Made by a program: the position numbers and the translations under genes. DNA of 64,000 nucleotides, taken from Dermatemys mawii (lineage: Eukaryota > Chordata > Testudines > Dermatemydidae). Positions 21,290 through 34,646 of the stretch are shown here, piece by piece. The stretch covers positions 15,616,914-15,680,913 of the forward strand of contig ML677335.1 in the NCBI GenBank assembly GCA_007922305.1. The letters are read 5' to 3'. The first letter of the stretch is position 1, and each line of letters starts with the position of its first letter. Below the pieces are notes generated by a model, which made no database searches, was not told the DNA's origin, and saw nothing but the letters and a program-made list of their open reading frames with translations.

Positions 21290-24200
21290 AGAATCATAGC
21301 ATTGGAAGGGACCTCAAGAGGTCATCTAGTCCAGTCCGCTGCATTCATGGTAGGACTAAGTATTATCTAGATCATCCCTGACAGGTGTTTGTCTAACCTG
21401 CTCTTAAAAATCTCAAATGATGAAGATTCCACAACCTCCCTAAAAAAAAAAAATAATTCCAGTGTTTGACCACGCTGATAGTTACGAAGTTTTTCCTAAT
21501 GTCCAACCTAAATCTCCTTACTGAAATTTAAGCCCATGGCTTCTTGTTCTAGCTTCAGCAATTCAGGAGAAAAATTTTGCTCCCTCTTTGTAACAACTTT
21601 TATGTATTTGAAACTGTTGTCACTTTCCCTCTCTCTTTTCTTTTCCAGACTAAACAAACCCAATTTTTTCAATCTTCGCTTATAGGTCATGTTTTCTAGA
21701 GCTTTAATAATTTTTGTTGTTCTTCTCTGGACTGTCTCCAATTTGTGTACTTCTTTCCTGAAATATGGTTCCCACAGCTGGGCACAGTACTCCAGTTGAG
21801 GCCCCATCAGTGTGGAGTAGAGTGGAAGAATTACTTCTGATGTCTGTCTTTCAATATTCCTGCTAATACATCTCAGAATGATGTTCGGGTTTTTTTGCAA
21901 CAGTGTTACACTTTTGACTCCTATTTAGCCTGTGGGTCCACTGTGATCTCCAGATCTCTTTCCGCAGTTCTCCTTCCTAGGCAGTCATTTCCCATTTTGT
22001 TTGTGTGCAACAGATTGTTCCTTCCTAAATGGAGTTCTTTGCATATGTCCTTACTGAATTTCATCTTATTCAGACCATTTCTCCAGTTTGTCCAGATTAT
22101 TTTGAATTTTAATCCTATCTTCCAAAGAACTTCCAACCCCTCCCAATTTGGTGGCATCTGCAAATTTTGTAAGCGTACTCTCTATGCCATTATCTAAATC
22201 CTTGATGAAGATATTTAACAGAACTGGACCCAGAACTCATCTCTGCGGAACCCCACTCATTATGCCTTCCATATCTGTGAACCACTGATAAGTAACTCTG
22301 AGAATCTTTTTCCAACCATTTTTGCGCTCTCATTATGGTAGCTCCATTTAGGTTGCAATTCCCTAGTTTGTTTATGATAAGATCATGTGAGACAGTGTCA
22401 AAAATTTTACTAAAGTAAAGATATCATCTACTAATTTCCTCCCTATCAGGTTAGTTTGACATGATTTGTTCTTGACAAATCCATGCTGACTAGTACTTAT
22501 CACCTTATTATCTTCTAGATGTTTACAAATTGCTTAATTATCTCTCCATTATCTTTCTGCGTACAGAAGTTAAGCTGACTGGTCTGTTCCCCGGGTTGTC
22601 CTCATTTCCCTTTTTATAAATTGGCACTATATTTGCCCTTTTCCAGTCTTCTGGAATCTCTCCTGTCTTCCATGACTTTTCAAAGATAATCACTAATGAC
22701 TTACATATCTCCTTAGTCAACTCCTTGAGTATTCTTGGATGCATTTCATCAGGCCCTGGTGACTTGAATACATCTAACTTGTTCTTTTCCTGTTTTTTAG
22801 CCTTTGATTCTACCTCATTTTCACTGGCATTCATTGTTACATGTCTGATCACCACCAACCTTCTTGGTGAAAACCAAAACAAAGGAGTCATTAAGCCTCG
22901 GCCATTTCCACATTTTCTATTATTGCTTTTCCTCCCTCGTTGAGTAACAGGTCTACCTGTCCTTGATCTTCCTTTTACCTTTAATGTATTTGTAGACTGT
23001 TTTCTTGTTACTTTTTAATTTTCTAGCTAGTTTGATCTCATTCTGTGCCTGGGCTTTTCTAATTTTATCCCTACATACTTGTGGTGTTTGTTTATAATTT
23101 GACCTAGTTTCCACTTTTTGTAGGATTCTCTTTTTGTCTTTTAGATCATTGAAGATCTCCTGGTTAAGCCAGGATGGTTTCACGCCATACTTCCTATCTT
23201 TCCTACTCAGAGGGATAGTTTGCTCTTGTACCCTTGATAATGTCTCTTTGAAAAACTTCGAACTGTCTGCAGTTGTTCTTCCCCTTAGAATTGCTTCCCA
23301 GGGGATCTTAACTACTAACTCCCTCAGTTTGCTGAAGTCTGCCTTCTTGAAATCCATTCTTTATTTTGCTGTTCTCCCTCCTATCATTCCCTAGTATCAT
23401 GAATTCTACCATTTCATATCTTTCATCCAAGCTGCCTTCCCCTTTCAAATTCTCAACCAGTTCCTTCCTATTTATCAAAATCAAATTTAGAACAGTGTCT
23501 CCCCAACAGCTTTCTCCACCTTCTGAAATAAAAAATGGTGTCCAGTACATTTCAAGAACTTGTTAGATAATTTGTGTCCTGCTGGGTTATTTTCCCAACA
23601 GATGTCTGAGGAGTTGAAGTCCCCCATCACCACCAACTCCTGTGCTTTGGATGATTTTGTTAGTTTTTTTTTAAAAAAACCTCATCCACGTTGTCTTCCT
23701 GGTTAGATGGTCTGCAGTAGACTTTCGCATGACATCACCCTTATTTTTTTACCCTTTTTTTTCCTTACCCAGAGACTTTCAACAGGTCTGTCTCCTATTT
23801 CCATCTCAACCTCAGTCCAAGTGTATACATTTTTAATATATAAGGCGACACCTCCTCCCTTTTTTCCCTGCCTGTCCTTCCTGTGCAAGCTGTACCCTTC
23901 TATAGCTATATTCCAGTCATGTGTATTATCCCACCAAGTCTCTGTGATGCCAGCTATGTCATAGTTGTTTATCTACTAGCATTTCAATTTCTTCCTGCTT
24001 ATTCCCCATAGTTGTTGCATTAGCATCTAAGATACTGATTTGATTCCCCACTCCCAGTTCTGTCTTGTCTCTCCCTTATCCCTGCTATAACAGACCATGC
24101 TCTCCCCAAGTTCCAACCCTTCTCCCAGGCCCCCATGTTTTGACTTACCTGTGGGTTATGGTCACCTGCCCCCTTCAAACCTAGTTTAAAGTCCTCCTCA

Positions 24201-24320
24201 CTAAGTTATCTAGGTTTAAAGCAGTCCTCACTGGGTTGTGGAGTCTGTGCATGAAGACACTCTTCCCTTTCTTGGTTGAGTAGACCTACCTCATCTCTGG
24301 GGGGTAACATGTCAAGAATC
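21290..24320 (-). mobile_element. CR1 LINE B, near full length, inactive
   Basis: On the minus strand the 3' end is CTATGATTCTA at 21290. Protein pieces from 5' to 3': endonuclease region GGGVALYIKNVYTW (23703-23888), linker and RT start with [19 protein letters not shown] (22953-23357), RT motifs KSPGPDEMHPRILKEL, IVPIYKKGNEDNPGNRPVSL (22538-22891), NGLNKMKFSKDICKELHLG (21921-22163), and the C-terminal SEVILPLYSTLMGPQLEYC with LGLFSLEKK (21508-21900). The catalytic box, normally F/Y-A-D-D, reads F-A-D-A near 22153-22165, and there are several frameshifts and stops. The 5' boundary near 24320 is approximate. It abuts CR1 A head-to-tail. Confidence 0.85.
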
Positions 24321-24329
24321 CAGTTTTAT

Positions 24330-25100
24330 TTCTATCCATTTCTAATCAGCCTGAACCCAGGAGTTTCATTTCTCCAAGGAGGAAATCTACCTACGTAGAC
24401 TAGATGTCTGGAGGGCTTTCATCTTCTACCTTGACAGGACTACACCTTCAGGGTTTTTTCCATACTATTTGTACCTTTTGCAGAGTGGATGAAGGGACAG
24501 CCTGTTTCCATGCAAAGACTGTCAAAGTGGGTCTCAGGTTCCATACAGCCCCCTCGTAGCATGGTGGCACACTCCAGTAGGGCTCAGTTCACATCTGTAG
24601 TCCTCTTGAAGGAAGTTCCCATAGCAGAAATCTTAAGGATTGCAACTTAGCATAATGCTTGGCAAAGGTATGGACAGAGGACTATCTTACCTGCTTCTGG
24701 AACTGACACAATGTTTGGTAATGCAGTCCTTCAGATTCTCTGGAATCTGCTTGCACAGCACCCACCTCCATGTCTTCTATGGTGGAGCACCAATAGGGAC
24801 ATATACACAAAGAAGAGGGAGAGGTTACCTACCTGTAACATAAGTTCTTCACGATGTTTTGTCCCACCTTCCATTTTCCTTCTCTACTGCAGAATCTTTG
24901 GTTTTGCAGCTTAGAAGGAACTGAGTGGCAGAGAGTCTGCTCCTCCCCTTATGCCCTCATATAGGAGCAAGAGGAGATGCTCTGCACAGGCATTGGTCCT
25001 TGGACACTGAATTTCTGTTTCCAGTCGATAGTGCAAAGGTGTGTGCTCACTCATCCTTAGAGTGGAGCACCTATAGGGACAAAATATCTTGAACTCAAGT
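24330..25100 (+). mobile_element. DIRS-like retroelement, 3' fragment
   Basis: Parallels 38590-39305 along its length: CTTTCATCTTCTACCTTGACAGG, GACTGTCAAAGTGGGTCTCAGG, TAGGGCTCAGTTCACATC and GAAGTTCCCATAGCAGAAATC (the C-terminal part of a tyrosine recombinase), then a terminal region with GGAACTGAGTGGCAGAGAGTC. Two copies of TGGAGCACC(A/T)ATAGGGAC occur near 24784 and 25062, inverted with respect to TCTCTATACATGCTCCACC at 35748 in the other copy, as expected for the inverted repeats of DIRS elements. The frame is broken. Confidence 0.65.
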
Positions 25101-25879
25101 TGATGTACGGTTGTATAACCTCTGCATCACTGTAGCCCATATGTATGCTGTGGTGTTATAGGAGCATAGCTACAGTGGTGTCTTCATTGCCAAAAAAGAT
25201 GTTTGTTTTACAGAGAAATAACTAGTTCTAGGTAGCTATTTTGCTGTCAAATCTTAGAGACAAAGCTTTTTATAGTTTTTACTGTGATGTAGCTGGATAC
25301 TGCAAGGGGCGGGGAGAAGGTCACAGGATCTCTTGACTTCCAGACATTTGCCTGCCCTTCCCTAGTTTCCCACTCTGACCAACTTTGTGTCTTCTCTGGT
25401 GGTCTTCCAGCTCTCAACTCTGTTGGATCACTAAGGTGGCTTAGTCACACAAGTCCATTCCTGCCAAAGTTAACAAAATCTAAAGGAAACAAAATAATCT
25501 TCCAGCCCTTTTCTGACTAAATATTTTTTCTATGTTTGATCAAGGTGTTCCCTCAATCTTTGCTCTGACTGAGTTGTTGATCCTCTTCTAGCTCTCTCTT
25601 GGATTCAGCAGTCTGTTACAGAGTGCAAGATAACAACTTAAGATAAATGCATATTCTTTACAAGAAACCAATTTTCAGTTGTAACTACTGACTTTGAATT
25701 TCAACAGGCTACAGTCTATTAGAGACCAATTTGTTTGTGATATAACTGATAACCAGGTCAAACCATGGGTACTGCAATAAATTGAGATACCGTTGCAAAG
25801 AGCTAGGGGTGTTCACAGGGTTAATGAAAACTCTACTTCCCATATGGAAGAGTTAGCAAGTGGTGAACTAACTGAAGTA

Positions 25880-26060
25880 AATCTCATAAATAATTCATAC
25901 TGAGGAAGTATTATCCCAGTTTTACAGATGAAAAATTGAGGCATAGGTGAGCTAAGTGATTTGCCCAAAGTCACAAAGGAAATCTATGGCCAGTAACTGA
26001 ATCCAGGTCTCTAATCCAGGTTCTTAACTGGAAGGCTCTCCTTCCTTTCCAGCAAGAGCT
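25880..26060 (-). repeat. MIR SINE fragment
   Basis: TATCCCAGTTTTACAGATG, then AAAATTGAGGCATAGGTGAGC, GTGATTTGCCCAAAGTCACAAAGG and CTGAATCCAGGTCTCTAATCC match MIR in reverse complement over most of its length. Confidence 0.75.
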
Positions 26061-26763
26061 CCATTTCTTATGTTCCAGGTTGGATCTCTCAATAAATTTG
26101 CAAGTCAAGTTTCTACAACATTCTGGCTTGTAACTCTGGAATAAATAAAAAGTAAATTTTGAAATTGTTACTGGATCTGGATGCAAGGGTATACAAAAGA
26201 GTTCTACTATCTTTGGTCACCTATGAATACATGAGGCCTGTGGTATATCTGAAGCAACTAACAACCCTGCAAAGTGATTTGCATACCATGTTGGTCCAAT
26301 TAATTTAATTGTTAAGTTAGTCCTTTACTTTTATCAGTTGTAGTGTTGAATTTGTAAAGTGTGCCTTATGGCTTATTTTTAAAGTTGTGTTTTTTTTACA
26401 AAGTGAAATTTGCTCCATCGTGGAGGATTGGCACAAGGCCTATATCCACCATTGAAATCGTACTTAAACCCTGTCGGGACTCAAAATAGGGCTTAAGTGG
26501 GATCTACATGGTGCACTCTGTATAAAGAGATAAATTTCACCCTTAATCTACAGTTACTTCATTTTGCAGAATTTATGAAAATTTACCAGCTAATGGGCAA
26601 AGTATATTTGTTCAACCTTTACTATGATAATGCTAATAAGAGTATTAATGATATTTTTCACCTCAACAAGAAAAAATAGTAGTTATTTCAGAACAGAAGG
26701 TTTTCAAGACTGTAGTTAGTGGTGTTATACTGTATATTCAGTATCATGCAGACATTTAAACTA

Positions 26764-27070
26764 CAATAGACTCTCGATTTTATCCAGGATGATAGGGAAA
26801 AAATTAATCCTGGTTAATAAAATCCCAGATAATCACCATCCATAAGAAAATTGGGGGTCGGGGAGGAGAGGTTGGTTCACCAGGCACCCTGCACCGCGGA
26901 GACGGGGTGTTGGTTCACTGGCTGCCCTGCGCCCTGGTGGGTTGTGTTTTTTGTGTGCTTGGGGCGACAAGAAAGCCAGAGCCAGCCCTGTGAGTTGCGC
27001 GTATTTTTTTTGACATCCTGGTTAATCCACAACCTGGTTAACCCAATCCTGGATAATCGAGAGTCTACTG
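26764..27070. mobile_element. Tigger/mariner-type MITE
   Basis: 307 bp. The left end CAATAGACTCTCGATTTTATCCAGG pairs with the right end CCTGGATAATCGAGAGTCTACTG. TA precedes it at 26762-26763, but the right flank reads AA, so one copy of the TA duplication seems mutated. The interior has GC-rich filler (GCACCCTGCACCGCGGAGAC). The open frames here are side effects of that composition. Confidence 0.8.
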
Positions 27071-27196
27071 AAAATGAAATAATAACTATTTGTGGAATAA
27101 TAGCCACACACACTCAGGTGCAATATCAGAATTTTACAAAATCTCGTTTTTGGATGGGGGGGCGGAAATTATTTTTTCTAATTTGATATGCTAAGA

Positions 27197-27425
27197 CAAG
27201 GATTGGCAACCTTTGGCACGCGGCCTGCCAGGGTAAGCCCCCTGACGGGCTGGGCTGGTTTGTTTACCTGCCGCATCTGTAGGTTCAGCCGATCACAGCT
27301 CCCTCTGGCCGTGGTTCGCTGCTCCAGGCCAATGGGGGCTGCAGGAAGTGTTGGCCAGCACATCCCTTGGCCCGTGACGAGGGCTTTACCCTGGTGGGCC
27401 ATGTGCCAAAGGTTGCCGATCTCTG
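27197..27425. mobile_element. hAT MITE with 8-bp target duplication TGCTAAGA
   Basis: 229 bp. The left end CAAGGATTGGCAACCTTTGGC pairs with the right end GCCAAAGGTTGCCGATCTCTG. TGCTAAGA occurs exactly at 27189-27196 and 27426-27433. The interior is GC-rich and non-coding. Confidence 0.92.
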
Positions 27426-27754
27426 TGCTAAGACTTTCTTCTGGAAGAAACTTTTTAAAAAATATATACAATGTACCACTTTTACATTTAGAGAAATTAT
27501 TTTGACCGGATACACATACTTCCAGAGAAGAACACACCTTTTTTAACACTGGCCATGTTCTGCCCTTATATATCCTTATCTAGGGTATGGTTCTCATCCG
27601 AATACAAGAAAAGTATTTGATTCCATGAATGTACAATCTTTCTCCTGGGTAGATAGTTTTTAGTAGTTGGTTCTAGATCCCAGTCTATCTCCCCCACTCC
27701 TCCTAATACCTGTAGAGGATTGTAGAGTATTTGTTTGTAGGAACTAAAATTTGG

Positions 27755-27810
27755 TGAGTGAAATCCTGACCCCACTGAAGTCAATGGTAAAATTTCCCCA
27801 AGATTTCATC
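27755..27810. repeat. Short palindromic relic with ACTGAAGTCAATGG centre
   Basis: GAAATCCTGACCCCACTGAAGTCAATGGTAAAATTTCCCC resembles one half of a fold-back repeat. Similar half-palindromes occur near 28000-28065, 33155-33205, 33630-33690, 48640-48765, 57050-57135 and 59625-59690. Confidence 0.4.
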
Positions 27811-27999
27811 CATTATGTTTTGTTGTTTTGGTTGTTAAAAGGTTAATTTCAGCCTATTCCATCCACCTGCATCGTATGAGGATTTATTATATTATATCTA
27901 AACATCTCTAATAGATGTGGGACTAATATATCCTAAACTGATGATTTTTACATCTTCCCTGTGTTACTTGTTTCATTGCCTCATAGTGATTAAACTTAA

Positions 28000-28065
28000 G
28001 GCCAGATTCCCAGCCAGTATACTTTGGCATAACTCCATTGAAGTCAAGTGGTTATACCATACAGA
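28000..28065. repeat. Short palindromic relic (CCATTGAAGTCAAGTGG)
   Basis: GGCCAGATTCCCAGCCAG, then GCATAACTCCATTGAAGTC and AAGTGGTTATACC: the centre AACTCCATTGAAGTCAAGTGGTT is close to self-complementary and the GGCCAGATTC edge is the usual outer end of this repeat type. Confidence 0.45.
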
Positions 28066-31000
28066 AACCATGCACTTGACATGTTTTGTGTGTATCTATG
28101 TACATGTATCTGTGTATTTCTGAGAGAAAATAACCTCAGCTACCATCATTGTTCAGTCACATTAATCTTATTGGTATGCAGGTTTTACTGAATGATGTTT
28201 GTGTCTCTTTGTATAAATTGAGCCCCTGCATCCTGTAATTGAGCCCCTGGCATCGCTTTGTGATTCCAGAGAGCTTGCTCAGAATAACTGGCCAGTAGCA
28301 ATATTTTTTTATAAGAAATACTGGCATGATATACTTATATAATATAACAAACATGAGTACTATTATAGGAAGCTGTAAAATGATATGTTAATCTTTAAGA
28401 AAATATACAGATTTCCTGTAGCTTCCGAGAGCTCCTTTCATCCCAGTCATATAGGAAAAGTCACCTTGAGCAGGAAAGACTGCTATTATTATTATTTAGG
28501 GTGTTGACTGTGAATTGATGTAACTAGATATTAGTATAAAATCCACCTATTAAAATTTACAACAAGCATGCTTTAAAATATTTTAAAACCTAGGAACTTG
28601 GCTGTTGCCTGAGAACAAATCCCCTTTCATTTGCAGTGTCACTATGTACTCGATAAATTTAGCTAGTGGTGGTGTTCAATACCAAAATGTTCTGGCATGC
28701 TGGAAGCTTGGTTCAGGTTGCAATTCAGGAAGAACCCAGGGTCAGGGGTGACTAGGAGTCTTACTGAGCTGTGTGGGAGAGTGGGCTCTGTCTCCCCTAA
28801 CACACTGATCAGTGCACAAAAATGAATATATTCCAGAAGCCTGTTTTTTTTTCCTGCATTGATTTATTTGGATCGTGAATGCTATGTGCTATATATGTGA
28901 ACTACTCTCCAACTGGCCTACTACACCTGTATTGGCAAATTTTCCTGTCTTGTCACTCACAGCTTTCCAGCTCACTTTGCATGGGTCTTCTGACTACTTG
29001 CATGGTGACATTGCAGAATACCTATTTATGTTTAAGGAAAAAGCAAAGTTAAAAAACCCTTCACTAAGTTACAGGTATTTGCTGGCTCATTTTATAATTT
29101 CCATGACTTGAGAGCAGTCCCAGGGTTTAGTCCGTGATTTGTAGAAGAAATAACAAAACCTGCTTCCATCCCCAGAGAAGTGATTTCACCTCATCTCCAT
29201 CTCCTTTTGCACTCTTTTCATCAGATCTCTCCTTCCCAAACTGTAACATTTCAAAAACATTGTATCAGTTGACAGAAAAAGTATTTTGTGCCACAATGTG
29301 TTTTTCACACTGATTCCAAATATAGACGTCTATGAACACACATGGCTTAACTATATGGGGCTATTCAGATGTAGCTCTGAATCTCCTTTCTAGTAGCTGT
29401 TAAATGTGGCTGCAATTAGTTCAAGCTAATGAATATGGTTTCTGTGACTAAATATAAAATAAGTGTATAAATTACCTTCATTTCTTTTAATCTAAATCAT
29501 ATAAATCGAATATGTGATTATCTTGGAATAAAGGAGGAAGATTTTAATATTAATATGTCTAAATTTGATTCTGTAGTTTTGTACAGGCTATATATAAAAG
29601 AAGCAAGATGATATTGCAAAGACAGAAGCTGAATCTCAAATACCATTTTGTGATCCTAAATGAGTGCAGTCATTCCTCTAGTTTAAAGTGATCTGTTAGA
29701 TATGTTTGATCAAATCTAAATCTGCCTCTTGTCTTTTCGATCATTCTCCAATGAATATTCTTTTAGCATGTAATACAAATATTCATATGCCAATCACTTT
29801 AATAGTAAATAATTTATTACGGCACCTGTGCCAGAAAGGCTGCTGTTCCTCAGTTAAAAGCCTCTGTTTCTTCACTGTTTTAAAAGCTAACAAATTATTT
29901 CTAATTCCTCACTTTTCTTTTTTTCATCTTTATTTCACTGACATGAAGATTAACAACACTTTTCTTTTTTTCAACGTGTCCTCAATTCATTTATTGAATC
30001 TTGTATGTTAGATAATATACCACATTTTCATAATATACCACAGTGCTGTGAAACATTTCCCCTTATCATGGAAAAATTGGAATACCAGAGCAGAATTTTA
30101 CATTGCATCCAAAGAAATATTTCTTTTCAGTAGCATATAGTTCATTTTTCATGAGAGCCATGTATTAGTTTCTAAAATGTTTTATAATCCATTACAGTAT
30201 ATAGCAACACTTTAAGATTTTAAACAGTTGGAGATTATATTCTTATTCTTGTACATTATTGACATTCAGACTGAGTAATAATATGAAACATCTCAGGCAT
30301 AAATAATATAAAATCACTATCACAATTGTTAAAAAAAAATCCTGAGACTCGTTAACTGACACCTTATACTGAGTTTAACATTTCTGTTGCGTTATTTGAA
30401 AGCAGTGCAGCTTTAAACATATATCATCCCTTTAAATATAGATATATTTCTTGTTTTTTATTCTACACAGAAATTCTTTACGCAGCAAAATAAAATGTAG
30501 TTGATACTTCTAGAAATGTCTCCATTTTAACAATTGTCCTCATCACAGAATAAATGGAGTGTCCAGTAAAGTCAGTAACGAAAAGCATACTAAAAGGAAA
30601 CATGGAGAGGAAAATGAATCCTGTCATCCATTTATGAACAAACTGGGGGACAGCAAGTTGTCTTTATATCAAACAGAGAAGAATTAGAATACTGAACATA
30701 GTTTCTAGGCAGAACATGCACCGCAATATAGCGAATGAAAATACATCAGTCAACTTTATTTTCTCCAGATGGTTGTATCTCAGGTATGTTTTTTCATAAA
30801 TAATTTTCTTCAGATGTATTTGTACAGAGGACAGATCCCAAAACAGATAGGTGGTATCATTTTATACTACCCAGAGCACTGTAGGAAGCAGGATAGAATG
30901 ATGCAGAGACCTCTGAGTTCATCAAACCTTTTTAAACTGCCTTTAACTCTTAAAGTACTTTATTCTTGAGTTTTGGAGCTCAAATCAGGAACATTTAGTC

Positions 31001-33154
31001 AAGTGGTGTGGTTTTTACCAAATGCATCTTGTATCAGTTTATTCTCTGTTCCAATAATCAGCAAGAGGGAAATTTAAAACATCTCTTGCAGCAGATTTAT
31101 CTCCTTTAGCTTACTTATTTAGCAATCTGTAAATAAAAAATCTGATACAAATTTTTAAAAGACTATTTAAATTTTTAAAACTGATTTCTCTTAAATCATG
31201 ACTTTTACCACCTTGCCTACAATTGGGGTGTAAAGTATATTGTATAAAATAAAGCTTTTTTTATAACTGTCAAACTTTTTTAAAAAATTGTTGAAAAGCA
31301 TATTAACTGCTAGTATGAGACCGAACATGACAAATTTCAATCTGGAATTTTGATATCCAAATCATTGAACTGACAAGGGACATTAAAAAAAAATTCCCGT
31401 GGTATAGTATTACACAATTAGGTCCAGTACAGACATGTTATGCCCTCTTCTGATCATTTTTGGAGAAAGCTTATCAAAGTGCATGGACCATTGTTCATTT
31501 GCATTATAGCCATTTCTATAGCACCACTGAAAAATATATGGACAGTCTCATAACTACGGTTATTAGGGGGCAGAATAATACTTTCTTTTGGTATTAATAC
31601 AGGAACAGAGTCTTCATCATTATTTACTTCTAACATTGCTTGAAATGTAAGGGAATTGATATTTTTTAACCTTTTCATAGGTTATCTTTCATGAGAGCAT
31701 TCATGCACACCTTTTATGGTCAAAACAGAAAGCTTTCCCATGCTCATATGTGTTTTTTTCTTTGTAAATCTTTTGCACTTTGACCTATTCAGATCCTGAT
31801 ATCTGGGTCATTTTTGCAGTCAGTTTTAAGTCAGAAGTAGTATAGGCATGTCGTCTTACAAGTAACAGTTACTTTACTCTTATATATTAAGCCCCTTTTA
31901 TGGACATTGGGCAAAAATATAATTGCAATAACTGATATAAGGAAGAGAGCAGTGTTCAAAGAGTCTGATATTTAAAATGAGCCCATTGCCTAGTCTTAAA
32001 ATAAACACTGATTTTTAAAATATGTATTTTTTGTGACTTACTGTTATGGTTACTAGCGCTCCATATTTTGCTTTCTGCTGACATTCAGTGTGCTAGCCAA
32101 TAAAAGCATGAGCCAATATTACTTGGTCCACAACGAGAATCTAATTCAGGAAAATATCAGTTTGGTGTATTCCCTTTGCAAGCTCCCCAAATCAGATTCT
32201 GTTTGAGAGCAAAGCATCACAGATGTACATCAGTACACATCTGCAGTAGGTTTGCTTGTGATGTGAGGTTCAGTAGATTAACATCATAAATGCTGATTGC
32301 TTTACTTGTTCACTCTTTGCTTTGCTTTGTAATTGTATTTAAACAAACTCTATTGATCTGAAGGATAGTATAAATTCAACATAGATCAAATTTGCAAATG
32401 ATACCAAACTATGAAGTATAGCAAATACAGAATGTGTCAGATCAAAATTGCAGAACACTCTGAAGTGTTGAGAACAATACTTGATCTAAGTGGCATGAGA
32501 TTTTTGTGTATCTAAATGTAACATACTAAAGAACAGAGAAGAGCCAGCGACAATATTAAAAAGACTGTCATTGTAGAACAATAGTTGTATTGGTACATAA
32601 ACTGAATGAAGTTGCATTATATTGCTATTTATGAAAACGTTACTGCCATTTTTGAGTGAATTTTATGTATAGATGTACAGTGTTTCCTGTGAAACTGTGG
32701 AGAGGATTACTAGAACCTCAGCTCTATTGATTATCCGCACTTGAGTTAAAGTTCAGGGTCCGTTGATTAAATTAATTCTTTTTCCTCTCACATTCCTTCC
32801 AAATCCTGATCCAGGAATCTCTCCCTTAGTCCAGGCCTGTGTCTACCTGCCTCCACCTTCTGTCTGGTAGTTCTTAGATCATCATCTACTACATCATTTT
32901 ATTCATATCTACATCATTTTTATTAATCCAAACCTCATGTCGTTATAAGGTTTCACTGGTCATACTTTCATATGCATTCTGGTACTCCCTTTATAGTGGT
33001 ATCCCCAGATGACTAGTTTTAGAAAAAGAAACTGGTGTGTCCCAAGGAGAGAGAATATTCTGGGCCTCTGAATCTTTGATTGTTTTAGTAAAATGTAATT
33101 TTGGAAAGAAGGTGTGTATGCAATTGAGTTTAGTCCTAACCTGCTGGTGGTGAA

Positions 33155-33205
33155 GTCTGTGGCAAACTTCCCATTGACTTCAATGAAGGCAGGATCAGGA
33201 CCTTT
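33155..33205. repeat. Short palindromic relic (CCCATTGACTTCAATGAAGG)
   Basis: GCAAACTTCCCATTGACTTC continues AATGAAGGCAGGATCAGGACC. The near-perfect palindrome CATTGACTTCAATG marks the centre of the element. Confidence 0.45.
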
Positions 33206-34539
33206 GATATTTTTGTCTACAACAAGGTTTTGGTATGCAAAATTGATTAACAGTGATTCAAGTTCATTTACAAAAAGAGAGCAAAAATATTTTAAATTAT
33301 AGGTAAAATGAACAGGAAAGTAATATAAGCTTATTGATTTGATTATTATGGTACTAGATGATTTAACACCCTAGAGACAGAAAAAAACACTTTCCTGGTT
33401 AAGCCATTCTTTATTTGAAGTCCATGTATGTTTAGCAGTTACAACTTATTTTTCTGAAATGCTTTCTGTGTTTTTAGTATGTGCCATGAATAGTCTGGAG
33501 AACATTCTTATAATATTCCTGTTAATGTACATTGTTAGCTGCTTTTCCCTGGCTCTTAACAAAACTAAGTATGGAGAAAATATTTCTCCCAGAAGCAAAA
33601 ACAACCTTGCAATAAAAAAAGTCCCAGAGTGTAATCTAGCTCTTTTGAAGTCAATGGCAAAACTCCCATTCACTGCACTGGAGCCAAAATTTCAACACAG
33701 CTTCTGATACCATTTCATTGTAACATAATGTTTCTTTTCATGGATCTCTGGGCTGAGATTTAAAGCACATACAAATCTGGGTGAAATCTTTCGGTGTAGC
33801 TCATTAAAATTGTTTTTGTTATTGCATTCTTTTTACCATGACTATTGGGTGATGTTGGAGTAGATGGAGTGTTAGTGTGAGATGCTGAGAATAGGTGTTT
33901 AGTCATTTTATCTGCTGTATATGTTACCTTTTTGATAACAGTTGAGAAACAGAGCTTTATGGATTTTTATATCATGTCCTTCAGAATAGCCCAATTTAGT
34001 GGAAGCAAAGTCTGTAATTAAGAAAAGCAACTCTGAGGATTTCAGTTATGAGATGCTTTACTAAATCAAATACTTTCATTACCAAATTTATTTGCAGTCC
34101 ACATGTTTTGTTTTCGAATGCACGATTTGTCACAATCCAAAAATCTTTCACAAGCAGCCTTCTGGAGAGTGCACACTTTTTTTTTTTCTTTTTAGTGATT
34201 GTACATTTCTTATTATTTTTTTTCTTTTTTCTTCCTTTGCATTAGTGTTTTTAGCATATCTGAGTTACTATTTTGCTTAAAATAGATGTTGGTATCAAAA
34301 ACAACTAGACAATAAAGGCAAGACATTAACTGCATGTTCTCATTTATAAACTCATCAAACTCTGTTGAACGGCAATTTTCATCTCTGCATGAGGTTTGCT
34401 GTTTTTAAGTTGTACTTCTTTTATTAGTACAGTTGCTTTACCCTGAGCATCCTGCTCCATTATGATTCTGCATTTCATCTTTTTTGAGGTATCAAATTTA
34501 AGAATTGTTGAATTTGAGTTTGGACAATAAGGGCTCCAT

Positions 34540-34562
34540 TCTGCAGTCCTCACTTGGTTAAA
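34540..34562. repeat. Edge of CTGCAGTCCT palindromic repeat
   Basis: CTCCATTCTGCAGTCCTCACTTGG resembles the outer arm of the repeat seen at 3296-3386; AAGGACTGCAGGATTGG near 48578 is the opposite arm of the same type. Only a fragment. Confidence 0.35.
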
Positions 34563-34646
34563 TTTCATGTTGGAAGCAGTGTGATTTTTGTCTGAGTAAG
34601 AACAGAAAAGCTGGATACTAAAGTGGTAACCAAGATTAATGCTATC

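Noticed and set aside
21508..23357. Several minus-strand frames as separate genes
   Set aside because: They are consecutive pieces of one CR1 ORF2.
31454..31678. Minus-strand 74-codon frame as a small gene or retrocopy
   Set aside because: No recognisable protein motif, no splice or poly(A) context, AT-rich intron.
34344..34568. Minus-strand 74-codon frame
   Set aside because: Part of it is a palindromic repeat arm (CTGCAGTCCTCACTTGG); no domain.
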